A stretch of DNA of 64,000 bases from an uncultured Selenomonadaceae bacterium (GCA_905234195.1 CAJOFR010000005.1:25715-89714), one strand, 5' to 3'; numbered from the stretch's first letter, positions 16,324 through 25,592 are shown. Program-made: numbers and translations. The notes: a model not told the origin generated them from the letters alone.

Positions 16324-18281
16324 TCGATATGCTTTGCCCGCGCCGACGTGTAGAAAACATCTGTGGACGCGGTGGAGGCGGTGCCCTTTTCAGTTTTAAA
16401 AAGGTAGGTGTAGTTCACGAGATGAACCAGACCGAAAGAATTATATTTCTGCGAAGAAACATTAAAAAGGGCGCTGCCCAAAGGTTTTAAGTCGTCGTTG
16501 AATCTATAACCTTCATCGGGATCGTTGGGCAAATAACGTGTTTCCCTCTCGTCTTCCGAAACTGAACTGTCGCCAAATGTGCCTGCGTCGAATCTGCCGC
16601 CGCTAAACTCACCTGTATACTGAACGTTGCCTACCTCGTCGACGAACATTGTATTCACTTCGGTTTTCATGACCAGCCTGTCCAAACTCAATGTCTTCGT
16701 TGAAGTTCCTTCCGTTGAATCTACTTCGTAGGTGTAGGTGTATTTCTCCGTCGTTGAATTTTCGTAGGTGTACCCGCAGTCTTTGTCTCCGCCGGGCTTG
16801 CTGGTGGTGTCGTACTTCACAATTTCTTCAGTGACTTTGTAATATTTCGGCAGTTTGTTGATTTCTTCAAGGACTCTTTCGTAAATGGTTTTGGGCTTCG
16901 CCGGCTCTTCAGTTGCAGTAGAATTTTCGTCGCCGGTTAAAGTTTCGACAATCTCGTCAAGCAAACTTTCGTCGCCGTCGGTTGAAGTTTCGGACTCAGA
17001 ATCATGAGGCACGATCGATTTAACGAAATCTTCGACGTTAAAATCTTCTTTCTCGACTGCGGAATCAATATCGAAATTGTTAATGGTTTCTTTGGGGAAT
17101 TCCTCGCGAACTTCGTCGATAATCTTCGGAAATTCTTTCTTGAACTCTGCCTTATTCAAAAACTCGTCGCCGTTCGGGTCTTTTTCGTTCGGCTCCTTGT
17201 ACATCTTCACGAAACTACTTTCGGGCGTCAGCTGTGTGAAATATTTTGCCACGACGAACCCTTCAAATTGGTGTCCGTTGCCATTTACTACGACGGGATT
17301 ATTCGGCGCGAAAAGTATTCCGCGAAAATCCTCATGCAGATTTAAAATGACCGGCAAATGTTTTCTCGGACCTATGTAGTTGCCGGCGGCGTCGTAGGAA
17401 GCGGGCACTCGATCCTTTTCGAGATCCTTCTTTTCGGGAATTTCCGGACCTTCGTAAAAGAAAACGATCGGGCGACTATTTTCCGCGTTTTTGTAGTTGT
17501 CGACGTTGACGTTAATAATAATTTGTCGCACGGTACTCATGTTGTGGCGTCCGCCGTTCACTTTTAAATCTTGACCATTTTTATCGCGGGTATCGTACGT
17601 GTGAGTTTTTTTGATAGGCTCCATTTCAATCATAGCCAACAGAGGATCCGGCGGGTCTTTTTGTTTGCGAACGGGATATTCTATATCAATGTTAATGGGA
17701 ACGTGAACTCGGTATTCGTATTTAGGGTAAAACAACACATCCTTAGGCATAGAAAGACTGTTGCTGGCGTCAGTGAGAGGATATTCAGACTCGGTGTAGC
17801 CGTAATTCCACTTATCCTGGTTGGCATGTTCGTACCCATTAAATTGTCCGCTTCCGAGTATGTCTATATCTGCATCGTTGAGCAACTTAATTTTTTTACC
17901 GTTAATGCCTTTATCATCGGTATTGTAGCTGTCCGTCATTTCGGCTTGGAAGTCGATAAAGAGATCGTCGTACGGTTTTTGGTCGACCTTTTGACTGTTG
18001 ACCCATTTGTGCGAAATCTTACCTTTCGACGCATTAAAAGCCCAACCGTTCAATATAGACAGCTCGGTACGGTAATGATTATTCTTCTGAAAATACAAAC
18101 CACACGTCAAAACGCTCCGGCTGTCTGCAGCAGTTGCTGCGGCTGATTTAATTTTGTCCGCAAGTGCCGATTTAATTTTATCTTCGTCGGTTTCTGTAAT
18201 GGTTGCTCTTTGGGTTGCCAGCCAATCGGCGTCATTCTCATATTTCGTCTTGTTTACCTGTTTAATGGCGTCCCAGTCCAC
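16320..18281 (-). CDS. Large C-terminal part of a tadG-like protein
   Basis: 653-residue frame from GTG 18281 with AAGGA five bases upstream. It has no signal peptide or TM segment of its own. It is in the same frame as the preceding open frame (18297-18767), separated only by TAA (18297-18299) and five sense codons. That suggests it is the C-terminal ectodomain of one interrupted gene. The segment FRGILFAPNNPVVVNGNGHQ followed by EGFVVAKYF resembles beta-helical regions of pilus-associated surface proteins, and much of the chain is acidic and Thr/Ser rich. I recognise no enzymatic domain. It could still be translated separately through its own ribosome site. Confidence 0.6.
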   Translation of the reverse strand: MDWDAIKQVNKTKYENDADWLATQRATITETDEDKIKSALADKIKSAAATAADSRSVLTCGLYFQKNNHYRTELSILNGWAFNASKGKISHKWVNSQKVDQKPYDDLFIDFQAEMTDSYNTDDKGINGKKIKLLNDADIDILGSGQFNGYEHANQDKWNYGYTESEYPLTDASNSLSMPKDVLFYPKYEYRVHVPINIDIEYPVRKQKDPPDPLLAMIEMEPIKKTHTYDTRDKNGQDLKVNGGRHNMSTVRQIIINVNVDNYKNAENSRPIVFFYEGPEIPEKKDLEKDRVPASYDAAGNYIGPRKHLPVILNLHEDFRGILFAPNNPVVVNGNGHQFEGFVVAKYFTQLTPESSFVKMYKEPNEKDPNGDEFLNKAEFKKEFPKIIDEVREEFPKETINNFDIDSAVEKEDFNVEDFVKSIVPHDSESETSTDGDESLLDEIVETLTGDENSTATEEPAKPKTIYERVLEEINKLPKYYKVTEEIVKYDTTSKPGGDKDCGYTYENSTTEKYTYTYEVDSTEGTSTKTLSLDRLVMKTEVNTMFVDEVGNVQYTGEFSGGRFDAGTFGDSSVSEDERETRYLPNDPDEGYRFNDDLKPLGSALFNVSSQKYNSFGLVHLVNYTYLFKTEKGTASTASTDVFYTSARAKHID

Positions 18282-18296
18282 GTAAGTCCTTGTAAC

Positions 18297-18767
18297 TTAT
18301 ACTTCTTTCATTTGATCGAACAAATTGGGACCGTGCGGATATCTTTTGCCGGCATTGGCGTTGGGATCTTCCAAGCGCATTGCGTAGTGACTAATTTTCA
18401 CCGTCGCCGTAGCTTTTGTTTTCAAGTCGGGAAATCCCAAGTTGTCTATGATGCTGAACAGGTGATTTATTTTTTCTTCAAGCGTCACCGTGTAATAAAA
18501 GGAGTCCCAATCTTCCTCGTCTTTGCCGTACAGCGCACTTTCAAAATGTATTCTGGAATTGTTGTTCCAGCTGTCAGTCGGGTAGCCGTCTTCAGACAAG
18601 CGACCATTTTTTGACATATTCGCAACAACGTATCTTCTTGCGACGGCGTCACCGGCGGCAGTTGGTCTTTCGGATATAGTTTTATCTTTTATCAGCTCCA
18701 AAAACTCTTCTTCGTGGTTTGAAACAAAAGTGGTGTACCTGTATTCCGAAAGAGATTGATCGTCCAC
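18297..18767 (-). CDS. Middle fragment of the interrupted tadG-like gene
   Basis: 156-codon frame with a GTG first codon that lacks a ribosome site. It overlaps the N-terminal tadG frame in another phase. Restoring a single C in GCGGGCGAAATCAA (about 18780) would make the N-terminal frame read AADAAANAGANQLVHVDDQ and run straight into this fragment, a natural TadG-like sequence. The frame ends at TAA 18297 and resumes as the large downstream frame. Best read as part of a frameshifted gene rather than an independent protein. Confidence 0.5.
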   Translation of the reverse strand: MDDQSLSEYRYTTFVSNHEEEFLELIKDKTISERPTAAGDAVARRYVVANMSKNGRLSEDGYPTDSWNNNSRIHFESALYGKDEEDWDSFYYTVTLEEKINHLFSIIDNLGFPDLKTKATATVKISHYAMRLEDPNANAGKRYPHGPNLFDQMKEV

Positions 18768-18955
18768 GTGAACAAGTTGATTTCGCCCGCATTGGCAGCC
18801 GCGTCCGCCGCATTTTGCAGGCGAGATTGATTCAAGTATAGCCAGCCGAAATCCGCCGCCGCGCCCACGAACATAAACAGCGTGGGAATCATCAGCCCGT
18901 AGAAAACAAGGACTTGCCCTTTCTGCGTCAGCGATTTAAGAAATTTTTTCAGCAT
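18692..18955 (-). CDS. tadG: N-terminal fragment of a TadG-like Tad pilus protein (frameshifted)
   Basis: ATG 18955 (GAGGAAAGGA upstream) gives MLKKFLKSLTQKGQVLVFYG, then a TM helix (LMIPTLFMFVGAAADFGWLYL) and NQSRLQNAADAAANAG, the classic TadG N-terminus. The frame then diverges and stops at 18692. TadG proteins normally continue into a large extracytoplasmic region, which here lies in two following open frames. It is immediately downstream of the acyltransferase gene (57-base gap) and convergent with the Tad operon. Confidence 0.65.
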   Translation of the reverse strand: MLKKFLKSLTQKGQVLVFYGLMIPTLFMFVGAAADFGWLYLNQSRLQNAADAAANAGEINLFTWTINLFRNTGTPLLFQTTKKSFWS

Positions 18956-19011
18956 GATAATCAAGTCCTTTCCTCTAAAAAATTTTTTTTCGTTGTAAAA
19001 TTTTTTCGGCG

Positions 19012-20883
19012 TCAAGGTTGTTTTGAAAGTTCCTCAACGATTGTATCGTGAATTAGTTGCGCGTAAGCCTCGCTACCCTTTTCCGTCGGGTGAATGCCGT
19101 CTTCGATAAGCCATTCGGGGTGCTTAGAAATCAAGCCGTTCCAATCGACCTCATGAATATTTTTGCGCTCGGCAACGAATTCTTTTATGTATTGGTTGTT
19201 CGTGAACTGGAAGTCGTAGTATTGCGAAGACTGCGGATAAAAAATATTTACCCAAAAAATTTGGCGGTCGTTGCCTAAACAATCCAACATCTCCAACATT
19301 CTGTCGTGATACAGACTAAGCGGACCCGTCGAACCGTTCGTGCCGAGCCCCAAGACGACAATTTTTCCGAGCGTGCCGTCAAATTTGGAAGTTTGCGCCG
19401 CCTCTATACCGCCTTCAATGTGACGAGAAACCGCCGCGTCAACGTAACAGTTCGGCAAAACGTCGTGCAGTTCCTCCGCAGAGGCAAGCATAATCGAATC
19501 ACCAATGCAAGTCACGCCGCTCAAGTCAACATCTTTTTTTACAGGTTGTTCCGTCTCAAAATTCTCCTGGGTATTTTTCTCGACGGGCGCGGGATTTTCC
19601 TGCATGGCGGCAGATTTTTTATTTTGCGCGTCATTTTTCGCCTTGTTCGCCTCAAGACGCGCCTGCAGTGCGGAATTGCTAGCCTTAGTGTCAGCCGAAT
19701 CGATTATTCCGTTGCAACCGTAGCCCATGACGACAACGCCGGCAAAAGTTATCGCGACAAACGACGCCTTCTGCAGAAAAACTAAACTTTCCCCGCGCGC
19801 AGGCAACTTGAATTTTAACAGCGCGTCGGACACGGATTCAGACCAAATCGACAGCAAAATAATTGCCGCAAGTTCAATCGCGTAAAAGTTCGGCAATTTG
19901 TCCCAGCCCATTTGATGAAACAGGACGATTATCGGGTACTGCCAAAGAAAAATTCCGAAACTGTATTTGCCGACCCAGCGGAACAGCGGATTTTCCAGAG
20001 CCTTGCCGATTGAAATTTTTCCGTCGGCAATCAAACTTATCGTCAAGCAAATGACAGCCGACATTGCCGCCATGCCGCCTTGATAGACGAGCGGGTTTTG
20101 TCCGTCGATTGTCACGCTTGCATACGCAATCACCGCCACGCATGCGAAAAATAATGTGTACTTCAAAAATTTTACGAAAGAGCCGTTTGGTTCTTCGGAA
20201 GTTCTTCCCGCGAAAATCAATCCTGCCACCGCTCCGAAAAGTAATTCGTAAATGCGCGTGTCAGTTCCGTAATAGAGCCGCGAAATATCGATACCGGGTT
20301 GATACATTTGCGGCATTATCGTCGCCGCGCCCACTGCCAAAATTGTCATCAAAAAAATTCCCAATTTCCGCCAGCCGATTTTTGCAAGACCGACGTAAAT
20401 CATGAACAGCACCGGCCAGCACAAATAATATTGCAGTTCAATTCCGATAAACCACATGTGCGTGAACGGCGATACGTCGTTGAATTTTTGGAAGTAGTCC
20501 GCGTTTTGATCTATCTGCCACAAATTATTATAGCCGAGCAAAATTGAAATGACTTCGGGGCGTATCGCCTCAATGACTTTCGGTGCCAAAAGGTAAAACG
20601 CGCCGACTGAAGCCAGGACGACGATTATCAGCGAAGGGTAAATTCTTTTTATTCTTTTCCAATAGTAGTTCAGGACGCTGAATTTTCCGGCGAGCCGCGC
20701 GCGCTCACTCGTGAACGCCAAAAGCCAGCCCGTCAAGACAAAAAACATCGGCACGCCAAAAAAACTGCCCTGCAAAATTTCTACGTTCATGTGAAAAATT
20801 GTCACGTAAATTATCGCCACAGTTCGCACGGCGTCCAATCCCAAAATACGTTGGCTTTTAACCGGCGCGGTTGTATTTTCCAT
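19012..20883 (-). CDS. Acyltransferase-3 / SGNH O-acetyltransferase (OafA/OatA-like)
   Basis: 623-residue membrane O-acyltransferase. Residues 1-370 form the multi-TM acyltransferase-3 domain, with catalytic His in VTIFHMNVE and the FFVLTGWLLAF segment. A linker of about 70 residues rich in Lys, Asn and Ala leads to an extracytoplasmic SGNH hydrolase-type domain: block I GDSIMLAS, block III GLGTNGST, and block V DGIHPTEKG with the catalytic Asp-His pair. This architecture acetylates envelope glycans such as peptidoglycan or O-antigen. The acceptor here cannot be decided. Confidence 0.88.
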   Translation of the reverse strand: MENTTAPVKSQRILGLDAVRTVAIIYVTIFHMNVEILQGSFFGVPMFFVLTGWLLAFTSERARLAGKFSVLNYYWKRIKRIYPSLIIVVLASVGAFYLLAPKVIEAIRPEVISILLGYNNLWQIDQNADYFQKFNDVSPFTHMWFIGIELQYYLCWPVLFMIYVGLAKIGWRKLGIFLMTILAVGAATIMPQMYQPGIDISRLYYGTDTRIYELLFGAVAGLIFAGRTSEEPNGSFVKFLKYTLFFACVAVIAYASVTIDGQNPLVYQGGMAAMSAVICLTISLIADGKISIGKALENPLFRWVGKYSFGIFLWQYPIIVLFHQMGWDKLPNFYAIELAAIILLSIWSESVSDALLKFKLPARGESLVFLQKASFVAITFAGVVVMGYGCNGIIDSADTKASNSALQARLEANKAKNDAQNKKSAAMQENPAPVEKNTQENFETEQPVKKDVDLSGVTCIGDSIMLASAEELHDVLPNCYVDAAVSRHIEGGIEAAQTSKFDGTLGKIVVLGLGTNGSTGPLSLYHDRMLEMLDCLGNDRQIFWVNIFYPQSSQYYDFQFTNNQYIKEFVAERKNIHEVDWNGLISKHPEWLIEDGIHPTEKGSEAYAQLIHDTIVEELSKQP

Positions 20884-20946
20884 GTGCCACCAACTCCTTG
20901 AAAATACTCTTATTCCAAAAAAACTTTTTACTTTTTTCTTTATTCG

Positions 20947-21513
20947 TCAACAGTCGAAAATTTTTAGACCGGAAGATTTTGCCAAAAGCCGCAGCCGATA
21001 AATCGGAAGCCCCACGACATTTGACCAATCGCCGTTAATTTTTTCAATAAACTTCGTCGCGCCGCCCTGCAAAGCGTACGAGCCGGATTTGTCCAGCGGT
21101 TCGCCCGTCGCAACGTAAGCGGAAATTTCCGCGTCGCTCATCTCCCCGAAAAAAACTTCGGTGACTTCCGCCGCCGTGAAAGTTTTTCCGCCGGCAACAA
21201 TCGCCAAGCCGGTAATGACTTCGTGTTTTTTTCCGGCAAGAGTCTTGAGCATTTCGCGCGCGCCTTTTTCTCCGTCGGGCTTGCCAAAAATTTTCCCGCC
21301 CAAAACAACGATCGTATCCGCTCCGATAACAACCTCGCGCGGATATTTTTTCGCAACGGTCTCCGCTTTCAGCGTCGCATTTTTTATCGCAAGAGCCTTT
21401 GGCGTTTCGGCGGCGTGAATCTCTTCGGCGTCACAGGCGTCGATAATAAAATCGGTGCAAAGTTTTTTCAAAAGCTCCTGCCTGCGCGGCGAACCCGAAG
21501 CCAGAATTATCAT
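20947..21513 (-). CDS. maf: Maf family nucleoside triphosphate pyrophosphatase
   Basis: House-cleaning pyrophosphatase of 188 residues that hydrolyses non-canonical or methylated (d)NTPs such as dTTP/UTP analogues. ATG 21513 is chosen because GGGGGGAA lies just upstream and the protein then begins MIILASGSPRRQELL, the Maf substrate motif. GADTIVVLGGKIFGKP, LSGxxHxVxTG-like LAGKKHEVITG, and the C-terminal GSYALQG...NVVGLP complete the family pattern. It is 75 bases after thrS, with an intrinsic terminator between. Confidence 0.93.
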   Translation of the reverse strand: MIILASGSPRRQELLKKLCTDFIIDACDAEEIHAAETPKALAIKNATLKAETVAKKYPREVVIGADTIVVLGGKIFGKPDGEKGAREMLKTLAGKKHEVITGLAIVAGGKTFTAAEVTEVFFGEMSDAEISAYVATGEPLDKSGSYALQGGATKFIEKINGDWSNVVGLPIYRLRLLAKSSGLKIFDC

Positions 21514-21527
21514 AAAAGTTCCCCCCA

Positions 21528-21564
21528 AAAACAAAGCTCCCTTGCAAAATTCGTCAAAGGAGCT
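21528..21564 (-). terminator. Intrinsic terminator after thrS
   Basis: On the minus strand AGCTCCTTTG pairs with CAAGGGAGCT (10 bp, one G-U) and is followed by TTTGTTTTT. It lies in the 75-base gap between thrS and maf. Confidence 0.7.
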
Positions 21565-21588
21565 GAAAGTTTTATCCGAGTTAAAAAA

Positions 21589-23373
21589 TCAGTAAGTCAA
21601 ATCGCGCGTAGAAATTTTCTTCTGCACGTAGGAAATGAAATCGTCAACGCTAATATCGTAGCTGTTTTTGTCGCCGTGCTTGCGGACGGGCAACACGCCG
21701 GTTTCAACTTCCTTATCGCCGATAACGATCGTGTAGGGAATTTTTTTGACTTGACTGTCGCGAATTTTTTTGCCTGTCTTCTCGCTCCTGTCGTCTACCT
21801 CCGCGCGGAACCCCAGCTCGAAAAATTTCTGACAGAGCTTGCGGGAATAATCGACGTGCTTATCGGTAATCGGTAGCAGTTTAATTTGCACGGGCGCGAA
21901 CCAAACGGGGAATGCGCCGGCGAAATTTTCAATCAGAATCCCGATAAAGCGTTCGATACTCCCGTAAACGACGCGGTGAACCATAATCGGGCGGTGTTTT
22001 TCCCCGTCCTCGCCGGTGTACGTCATATCGAATTTTTCGGGCAGGAGCATATCAAGCTGAATCGTTCCGCACTGCCACGTCCTGCCGATTGAGTCGCGCA
22101 GGTGAAAATCGATTTTCGGACCATAAAACGCGCCGTCGCCTTCGTTGATAACGTATTCGAGCCCGCGATTATCGAGAGCCCTTTGGAGCGCGGCGGTGGC
22201 CTTCTCCCAAATTTCGTCGCTGCCCATAGAATTTTCGGGGCGCGTGGAAAGTTCCGCCTTGTACGTCAAGCCGAAAGTTTTATAGACTTCGTCGAAAAGG
22301 TCAATCGTCCTTTGAATTTCGCCTTCGATTTGTTCGGGCGTCATGAAAATATGTGCGTCGTCCTGCGTAAAATTTCTGACGCGGAAAAGTCCGTGCAGTG
22401 CCCCGCTAAGTTCGTGGCGGTGAACAAGTCCGAGCTCCGCAGTCCGCAGAGGAAGTTCGCGGTAGCTGTGCGGATGCGTGTTGTAAACCAAAATCGCACC
22501 CGGGCAATTCATCGGCTTAACCGCATAATCTTCCTCGTCAATCTTCGTGAAATACATATTCTCCTTGTAATGATCCCAATGCCCTGAAGTTTCCCAGAGC
22601 TTACGGTTTAAAATTATCGGCGTCTTAATTTCGTAGTAGCCGTAGCGGCGGTGAACTTCGCGCCAATAATTCAACAGCTCGTTTTGAATAATCATGCCGT
22701 TGGGGTGGAAAAACGGGAAGCCGGGTCCTTCGTCGTGCAGGCTGAAAATATCCAGCTCCTTGCCGAGTTTTCGGTGGTCGCGTTTCGCCGCCTCCTCCAG
22801 CATGCGCAAATATTCGTTAAGCTCCTCTTTCGTCGTGAAGGCCGTGCCGTAAATCCTCTGCAACATTTTATTATGCTCGTCGCCGCGCCAATAAGCACCG
22901 GCAATCGACATGAGTTTAAATGCTTTGACTTTGCCGGTTGATTGAACGTGAGGACCCGCGCACAAATCCGTAAAATCTCCCTGCGTGAAAAGAGAAATCT
23001 CCGCGTCTTCGGGCAAGTCCGTAATCAATTCGACTTTGTAATTTTCACCGAGCGCGGCAAATTTTTTCAGCGCGTCTTCGCGGCTGAGGACACTGCGTTC
23101 AAGTTTCAGATTTTGCTTGACGATATTTTTCATTTCCTTTTCTATGTCCGCCAAGTCCTCCTCGGTGAGTTTTCTTTCAAGGTCAATGTCGTAATAAAAA
23201 CCGGTGTCGATAGCCGGACCGATAGCGAGCTGAACATTTTTCCCGTCCGCGCCGCCATAGAGATGCTTGACTGCTTGAGCCAAAATATGTGAGGCGGTGT
23301 GTCGAAGGGAGTGCAAAAATTCTGCGCCGTCGACTTCCGCGAGACTTCCATCTTTCGTAATAATTTTTTCCAT
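21589..23373 (-). CDS. thrS: Threonyl-tRNA synthetase
   Basis: Class II aminoacyl-tRNA synthetase of 594 residues charging tRNA-Thr. The N-terminal TGS domain seen in E. coli ThrS is essentially missing: the protein opens with about 15 residues and goes straight into the editing domain (LRHTASHILAQAVKHLYG, and HxxxH plus CAGPHVQSTGKVKAFKL). The catalytic core has PNGMIIQNELLNYWREVH (motif 1 region), RELPLRTAELGLVHRHELSG (motif 2 region) and VVYGSIERFIGIL (motif 3), followed by the anticodon domain (PVQIKLLPI). It has no T-box leader: only 72 bases separate it from the upstream gene. Confidence 0.94.
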   Translation of the reverse strand: MEKIITKDGSLAEVDGAEFLHSLRHTASHILAQAVKHLYGGADGKNVQLAIGPAIDTGFYYDIDLERKLTEEDLADIEKEMKNIVKQNLKLERSVLSREDALKKFAALGENYKVELITDLPEDAEISLFTQGDFTDLCAGPHVQSTGKVKAFKLMSIAGAYWRGDEHNKMLQRIYGTAFTTKEELNEYLRMLEEAAKRDHRKLGKELDIFSLHDEGPGFPFFHPNGMIIQNELLNYWREVHRRYGYYEIKTPIILNRKLWETSGHWDHYKENMYFTKIDEEDYAVKPMNCPGAILVYNTHPHSYRELPLRTAELGLVHRHELSGALHGLFRVRNFTQDDAHIFMTPEQIEGEIQRTIDLFDEVYKTFGLTYKAELSTRPENSMGSDEIWEKATAALQRALDNRGLEYVINEGDGAFYGPKIDFHLRDSIGRTWQCGTIQLDMLLPEKFDMTYTGEDGEKHRPIMVHRVVYGSIERFIGILIENFAGAFPVWFAPVQIKLLPITDKHVDYSRKLCQKFFELGFRAEVDDRSEKTGKKIRDSQVKKIPYTIVIGDKEVETGVLPVRKHGDKNSYDISVDDFISYVQKKISTRDLTY

Positions 23374-23383
23374 AATAAAAAAA

Positions 23384-23398
23384 TCCCTCCTTGAGGGA
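23384..23398 (-). promoter_or_regulatory. Small hairpin overlapping the thrS ribosome-binding site
   Basis: On the minus strand TCCCTC-AAG-GAGGGA forms a 6-bp stem that contains the GGAGGG ribosome site and is followed by seven T before the ATG. It could sequester the site or act as a weak attenuator. No experimental family recognised. Confidence 0.4.
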
Positions 23399-23445
23399 AT
23401 AATAGCACACCTGTCAACAAATTGCCATAACTTTTTTAGAATTAA

Positions 23446-24066
23446 TCAATCATAAAAAAATCTCAAGCTTGCAAAACGCAGCTCCTTAGGTTCGACGGGT
23501 TTGGAGGCGACATTTGCCGCGCCGTAAAGTGCGCTGTATTTCTCCTTGCACTCCAAAACGCGCTTGACATATTTTCTGGTTTCGTCGAAGGGAATTGCGT
23601 CGACGTCAGAAAAATCTTTTGACCAACCGTTTTTTTCAATCCAGTGGTTGACATTGCCGCGCCCTGCATTGTAGGCCGCCAAAGCCAACACATCATTACC
23701 GCCGAACTCGTATTCAAGTTCAGAAAGATACCAAATTCCGTAGCGGATATTTTTATCGCTGTCGTGCAGTTCGTCTAAGGAAGGCGGATCGTCGTCGAGG
23801 CAACAGGCAATCCACGCGGCAGTCTCCGGCATAATTTGCATGAGTCCTATCGCGCCGCTACGCGACATGGCATCTTTCGCGAAATTGCTTTCGACTTTCA
23901 TGACGGACACCGCCAAAAACTTATCGACTTTGTAGCGCGCCGCGTGTCTTTCCACTTTGTCGCGGTAGGGGAAGGGATATAAAAATTTTCTTTGCGCGTT
24001 CTGATTGTTTATCGCCAAATACGCCACGAAAAATACAGCCAACATTGCCGCAAAAAATTTTCTCAA
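23446..24066 (-). CDS. Lytic transglycosylase, SLT/GH23 domain
   Basis: Membrane-anchored peptidoglycan lytic transglycosylase of about 206 residues. A signal-anchor (KFFAAMLAVFFVAYLAI) precedes the SLT domain. The catalytic Glu is in SVMKVESNF, with the conserved SGAIGLMQIMPETA and ALAAYNAGRGNV blocks. The longest frame begins at TTG 24081, but a GGAGG site ends inside coaE so that TTG 24066 or 24069 is better placed. It overlaps or abuts the coaE stop, implying translational coupling. Confidence 0.88.
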   Translation of the reverse strand: MRKFFAAMLAVFFVAYLAINNQNAQRKFLYPFPYRDKVERHAARYKVDKFLAVSVMKVESNFAKDAMSRSGAIGLMQIMPETAAWIACCLDDDPPSLDELHDSDKNIRYGIWYLSELEYEFGGNDVLALAAYNAGRGNVNHWIEKNGWSKDFSDVDAIPFDETRKYVKRVLECKEKYSALYGAANVASKPVEPKELRFASLRFFYD

Positions 24067-24071
24067 CAAAC

Positions 24072-24680
24072 TCACCTCCAACTGAAATACGAAATTTTAT
24101 CCAACGCCGCTTTAATTTGTCTGCGAAGTTTTGAGCGCGGTCCGTCGTCATTTTTGATAACGACATCTGCGCGCTTGCGAATTTCTTTTGTGGACATTTG
24201 AGCGTTTAGGCGGACAAGAGCTTGTTGCAGAGTAATTCCGTCGCGTTGAGTAAGCCGCCAAATTTGTCTGCTACGACTGACAAAGACCGCCCACGTTTCG
24301 TCAACAAATTTCTCCCAGCCCACGTCAAAAAGCAAAGGCACTTCCAAAACGGCAAGCCTTTTCCCATTTTCCGAAGACTCCACCAAAAAATCACGCACAC
24401 GATTTAAAAGAACCGGATGAGCTACGGAATTTATCCAACGCCTTTCATTTTCGTCATTGAAAATAATTTCGCCGATTAATTTTTTGTTCAGCAAGCCTTC
24501 GGGACTTACGATATAGCTCCCGAAATGGTCGACGTAGGTATCAAAAAGCAAACCGCCCGGCATCAAGAGCTCGTGGGTGACCGTATCAATATCGAGAGTC
24601 GCCGCGCCGTATCTCCTAAGTTCAAACGCAACCGCAGACTTTCCGCAGGCAATCCCGCCTGTCAATCCGATTATATACAA
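24072..24680 (-). CDS. coaE: Dephospho-CoA kinase
   Basis: Last enzyme of coenzyme A synthesis, phosphorylating the ribose 3'-hydroxyl of dephospho-CoA. 202 residues from TTG 24680. The P-loop is GLTGGIACGKS at the extreme N-terminus. LDIDTVTHELL carries the conserved Asp, and VLEVPLLFDVGWEKFVD is the CoA-binding region. Length is typical. It lies between cvfB and the transglycosylase within a tight minus-strand operon. Confidence 0.94.
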   Translation of the reverse strand: MYIIGLTGGIACGKSAVAFELRRYGAATLDIDTVTHELLMPGGLLFDTYVDHFGSYIVSPEGLLNKKLIGEIIFNDENERRWINSVAHPVLLNRVRDFLVESSENGKRLAVLEVPLLFDVGWEKFVDETWAVFVSRSRQIWRLTQRDGITLQQALVRLNAQMSTKEIRKRADVVIKNDDGPRSKLRRQIKAALDKISYFSWR

Positions 24681-24704
24681 AATTTTTTCCCCCTTGACGA
24701 AAAT

Positions 24705-25592
24705 TTAATCGGTGTTCGCCAATTTAAAACCTTCGCCAAATTTTTCTATTGAACGATTTTTCAGCAGGTGACCTATCGCGCGCTTAAAGGCCGCCTTGCT
24801 GATTTTGAAGACGGCTTGAATTTTTTTCGGGTCTGTCTTATCTCCGAAAGTCATTGCGCCGCCGTTCGCGCGAATAAATCTCAAAATCTTTTCCGCGTCG
24901 TCCATTATAGCATTTTCTTTCGTGTTCCTCAAGGAAGCATTGAGCCGCCCGTCCTCCCGAACGAAAGTAACGCGCGCCTCGACATTCGCGCCGATTTTCA
25001 GCGGGCGGTCAATTTCTTTCTGCGCGATGAAGACAATATTCCTTTCGGTGCTGAAGACGAACGCGCCGGCGTCGGTGATATTAAAAATGGAGCCGCGAAT
25101 TTTGTCGCCGACCTTGATATTTTCTGCGGGCTTGGAGGCGCGGCGAATCTCGTCCGAAACTTTCATGGAGGTGGCAAGCCTGCCGGATTTATCGACGTAG
25201 AGTTTCGCCCAGACGGTGTCGCCAATTTGAGGACGCCCGTGCATTTCCGCGAAGGGCATAAAAATCCCGCGCTCCGCTCCCACGTCCAAAAACGCGCCGT
25301 CATTCGTTAGGTTGATAACTTTCAGGCGGGCGATTTGTCCGACGCGCATTTTCGGCAAGTTCATGCTGGCGGTCAATCTTTTTTTCGGGTCGAGGTACAA
25401 AAAAACTTCGACGGTGTCACCGATTTTAACTTCGGCAGTTTGTTGCGTCTTGTGCAAAAGAATATCGTCGCTTGTATTGCCGGTGCCCGCGTCCAAAAAA
25501 ATTCCAAACTCGCTTTGACGAACGGCTTTAAGTTTCGCTACGGTCATCGGCTTCAAGGGAAAATCTTTTTCGGAAAAATTTTTAGTCTTCAT
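24705..25592 (-). CDS. cvfB: S1 RNA-binding domain protein, CvfB/YitL family
   Basis: 295-residue RNA-binding protein. The longer frame upstream is a shadow of rsfS. ATG 25592 overlaps the rsfS end by 11 bases. Three to four S1-like beta-barrels follow in order (LKAVRQSEFGIFLDAG, LKVINLTNDGAFLDVG, GSIFNITDAGAFVF), then a C-terminal winged helix (IQAVFKISKAAFKRAIGHLLK). CvfB homologues affect virulence and RNA metabolism in Firmicutes, but the exact target is unknown. Alternative: a generic S1 regulator of the same fold. Confidence 0.87.
   Translation of the reverse strand: MKTKNFSEKDFPLKPMTVAKLKAVRQSEFGIFLDAGTGNTSDDILLHKTQQTAEVKIGDTVEVFLYLDPKKRLTASMNLPKMRVGQIARLKVINLTNDGAFLDVGAERGIFMPFAEMHGRPQIGDTVWAKLYVDKSGRLATSMKVSDEIRRASKPAENIKVGDKIRGSIFNITDAGAFVFSTERNIVFIAQKEIDRPLKIGANVEARVTFVREDGRLNASLRNTKENAIMDDAEKILRFIRANGGAMTFGDKTDPKKIQAVFKISKAAFKRAIGHLLKNRSIEKFGEGFKLANTD

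Noticed and set aside
18770..18790. Programmed frameshift in the tadG-like gene.
   Set aside because: No slippery heptamer or following pseudoknot-like structure is seen; the second, in-frame stop makes mutation or error more likely.
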